Source: Paenibacillus sp.
GTDB lineage: Bacteria > Bacillota > Bacilli > Paenibacillales > YIM-B00363
Assembly (NCBI RefSeq): GCF_035645195.1
Contig: NZ_DASQNA010000041.1
Span: 310,001-374,000 of the forward strand
DNA: 64,000 nt
Direction of reading: 5' to 3'
Shown here: piece after piece, positions 62,510 through 64,000 of the stretch
How the letters are laid out: each line of letters opens with the position of its first letter
Numbering within the stretch: position 1 is the first letter of the stretch
Made by a program: the position numbers and the translations under genes
Notes under the pieces: generated by a model
The model's database searches: none
Told to the model about the DNA's origin: nothing
The model's input: the letters and a program-made list of their open reading frames with translations, nothing else

Positions 62510-64000
62510 CTATTCCAAAGCGATACGTACCGGGCCGAACAATCCCCCCGACGGGAAGGCCGCCTGCCATTCCGGCCTTGGCGTCCGATCCCAGTACGTC
62601 ACCGTCGGATTCGCCCCGACCAGACTCGTGGGACGTCCAACCTCATAATGCGTTCCCAGCGTGTTCGTCACTCTGACGCGCAGCCGATGCCGCCCTTCGG
62701 ACAGCGTCCCTAGATCGAAGCTGTAAGGGCGCCAAACGCGGACGCCGAACGGCTTCCCGTCCACCCATACTTCGGCCGTTCCCCGCGCGTGTCCAAGATC
62801 CAGCGTCGCCGACGAAGCCGCCGGAACGTCGAACGTCGTTTCATATTCGACGGCTCCGCTGTGATGCGGAAGATGAAGCTCCGTCCGCCAGTCCCCGAGC
62901 TTGCCGGGGAAGGGGACGACGTCGAACCGAACGGGGGCAGCGAGCACGGCCGCCTCCGTTTGGGAGCCGTCCGGTTCGATGCGAACGGCGGCGATCGTGC
63001 CGGCCGCTTGCGGCGGGAACGCGACGAATCCGCTCCCGCCGGCGATTTCCTTGCCGCCGATCCAGACGCGCGTCCGTCCCTTCACCTCCAATGCCATGCC
63101 GCGAGCGCCGACCGGAAGCGGGAATCGCAGCCACACCGGCTTCCCCGCCGACGCGACATCCGCCATCAGCGGAAGCGGCGGCGATACCGGCACGGACTCC
63201 GGCATCAGCCACCCTACGTCCGGCAGCGGATGAGGGCGGGGATTGATCCAGAGCGACTCGGTTTCCGCGAACTGCAGGACGGCTTCATGGAGAATGAGCG
63301 GTTCGCCGCCGTGTTCATCGTGCCAGTCCGCGCCGGTGCAGAACGACATCGAGCTGCCGTCCGTCCGCTCGATGCGCCCATCGGCGAACACTTCCCCGTT
63401 CCCTTCCGGCAGCAGGAACGTCAATTCGTTGTCGCCGTCGCGCCAATAAGGCGTTATATCGACCTCTTCCTGCCCTTGGCGAATATACGGATTGAAATCG
63501 CCATGCTCCGTCACCGTCGCGCCGTTCACCTGCAGCACGGCGCGGCCGCGGGCGGCGAACACCATCCGAACTTTCCGTACCGGGCTGTCGCCGTGCGGAG
63601 CGCGAATTCGTCGCCGAAGGAAGGAATTCGCATTCGGCTTCGCGGCATAAATCCACTTCGGCAGCGGTTCGTACGGCGTCTCGCGAATCTCGAACCCCGC
63701 CCGCATCATGCCGCGGGCCCGCGCCTCCGCCCGCAGCAGCACCTCGTTCGGCCCTTCCCGCAGCTCGACCCACGCGGTCCGTTCCTCCGGACCGCCGGAC
63801 CACTCGACGGGGCTCCCGTTCACCCAGCCCTCGAGGAACGCGTTGCTCTCCGTCCGGATCCAATATCGACCGGCCTTCGGCGCGACGGCGTGCGTACGCG
63901 CCCACATGATTTCGCCCTTCGCCGCTTCGCCCAGATGAAGGAACCTTCTCGGAACGCGCCCCATCCGACCGGCCCAGGAGCGGAACGCCAAATCGCCGAA
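62510..64000 (-). CDS. GH106-like (alpha-L-rhamnosidase) protein, C-terminal part
   Basis: 496 residues to the right window edge, frame open across it, so the N-terminus and probably the catalytic barrel lie outside. The visible part contains several galactose-binding-like beta-sandwiches, ending in LGHARGTAEVWVDGKPFGVRVWRPY and LRVRVTNTLGTHYE. This is the usual C-terminal module of GH106 and other GH2-like rhamnosidases. First visible gene of the operon, 36 bases before the GH43-like start. Family assignment from this end only is tentative. Confidence 0.7.
   Translation of the reverse strand, partial: FGDLAFRSWAGRMGRVPRRFLHLGEAAKGEIMWARTHAVAPKAGRYWIRTESNAFLEGWVNGSPVEWSGGPEERTAWVELREGPNEVLLRAEARARGMMRAGFEIRETPYEPLPKWIYAAKPNANSFLRRRIRAPHGDSPVRKVRMVFAARGRAVLQVNGATVTEHGDFNPYIRQGQEEVDITPYWRDGDNELTFLLPEGNGEVFADGRIERTDGSSMSFCTGADWHDEHGGEPLILHEAVLQFAETESLWINPRPHPLPDVGWLMPESVPVSPPLPLMADVASAGKPVWLRFPLPVGARGMALEVKGRTRVWIGGKEIAGGSGFVAFPPQAAGTIAAVRIEPDGSQTEAAVLAAPVRFDVVPFPGKLGDWRTELHLPHHSGAVEYETTFDVPAASSATLDLGHARGTAEVWVDGKPFGVRVWRPYSFDLGTLSEGRHRLRVRVTNTLGTHYEVGRPTSLVGANPTVTYWDRTPRPEWQAAFPSGGLFGPVRIALE

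Overview
The window reads as chromosome of a GC-rich, Gram-positive carbohydrate degrader, most likely Paenibacillus, Cohnella or a near relative. The grounds are strong Shine-Dalgarno sites of the GGAGG type, YesM/YesN-style two-component pairs beside CUT1 sugar ABC transporters, lipoprotein solute-binding proteins, a T-box in front of tyrS, catabolite (cre) sites and many glycoside hydrolases. Every gene I can support lies on the minus strand, so transcription runs from high to low coordinates. This is a family-level inference; no 16S or other marker is present.

Layout by coordinate. 1-3330: a secreted multidomain type I pullulanase, running out of the left edge, with a sigma-A promoter and a perfect cre site. 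3549-8018: a small membrane protein, an unrecognised 971-residue repeat protein and an RCC1-repeat protein. 8158-18314: an alpha-galactoside unit (GH36, aldo/keto reductase, binding protein, two permeases) behind a YesM/YesN sensor-regulator pair. 18597-19960: a small stress-type regulon (DoxX-like, a collapsed AHSA1/SRPBCC gene, a PhnB-like VOC protein) with two matching bipartite promoters that look like ECF sigma sites. 19985-22170: ribA-ribD behind a cyclic di-GMP-I riboswitch with a terminator. 22295-29275: a GH2 enzyme, sugar ABC transporter and ArsR-type regulator with repeated operators. 29374-34552: a transporter/HEAT/cNMP-domain fusion protein and tyrS with its T-box. 34554-37617: MarR, DUF5519, an MFS exporter and its TetR repressor between two identical operators. 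37674-44148: a flavoprotein monooxygenase, CadA/CadC metal resistance, an ArsR-VOC pair and a PAS histidine kinase.

44286-55180 is the most unusual part. It is a tight nine-gene operon ending in a strong terminator: two LplB/YtcP-type permeases, a lipoprotein binding protein, a DUF5703 hydrolase-like protein, a MaoC dehydratase, a solute-binding-protein homologue with no signal peptide, a CaiB/BaiF CoA-transferase, an L-fuconolactonase-type amidohydrolase and a Gfo/Idh/MocA dehydrogenase. The set suggests import of an oligosaccharide, hydrolysis, oxidation to a lactone, lactone opening, and then CoA activation and dehydration or hydration of the acid. I know of no characterised pathway with this gene set. 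It is followed upstream by an AraC-type membrane regulator (55295-57559) and a rhamnose-glycan unit (GH78, SGNH esterase, GH43/GH130-like, GH106-like C-terminus) to the right edge.

Two gene scars, one an AHSA1 family gene at 19044-19298 and one a GH42 beta-galactosidase at 57650-57742, keep the beginning and apparent end of a gene but have lost the middle. No tRNA, rRNA, CRISPR array, intact insertion sequence or prophage gene was seen.
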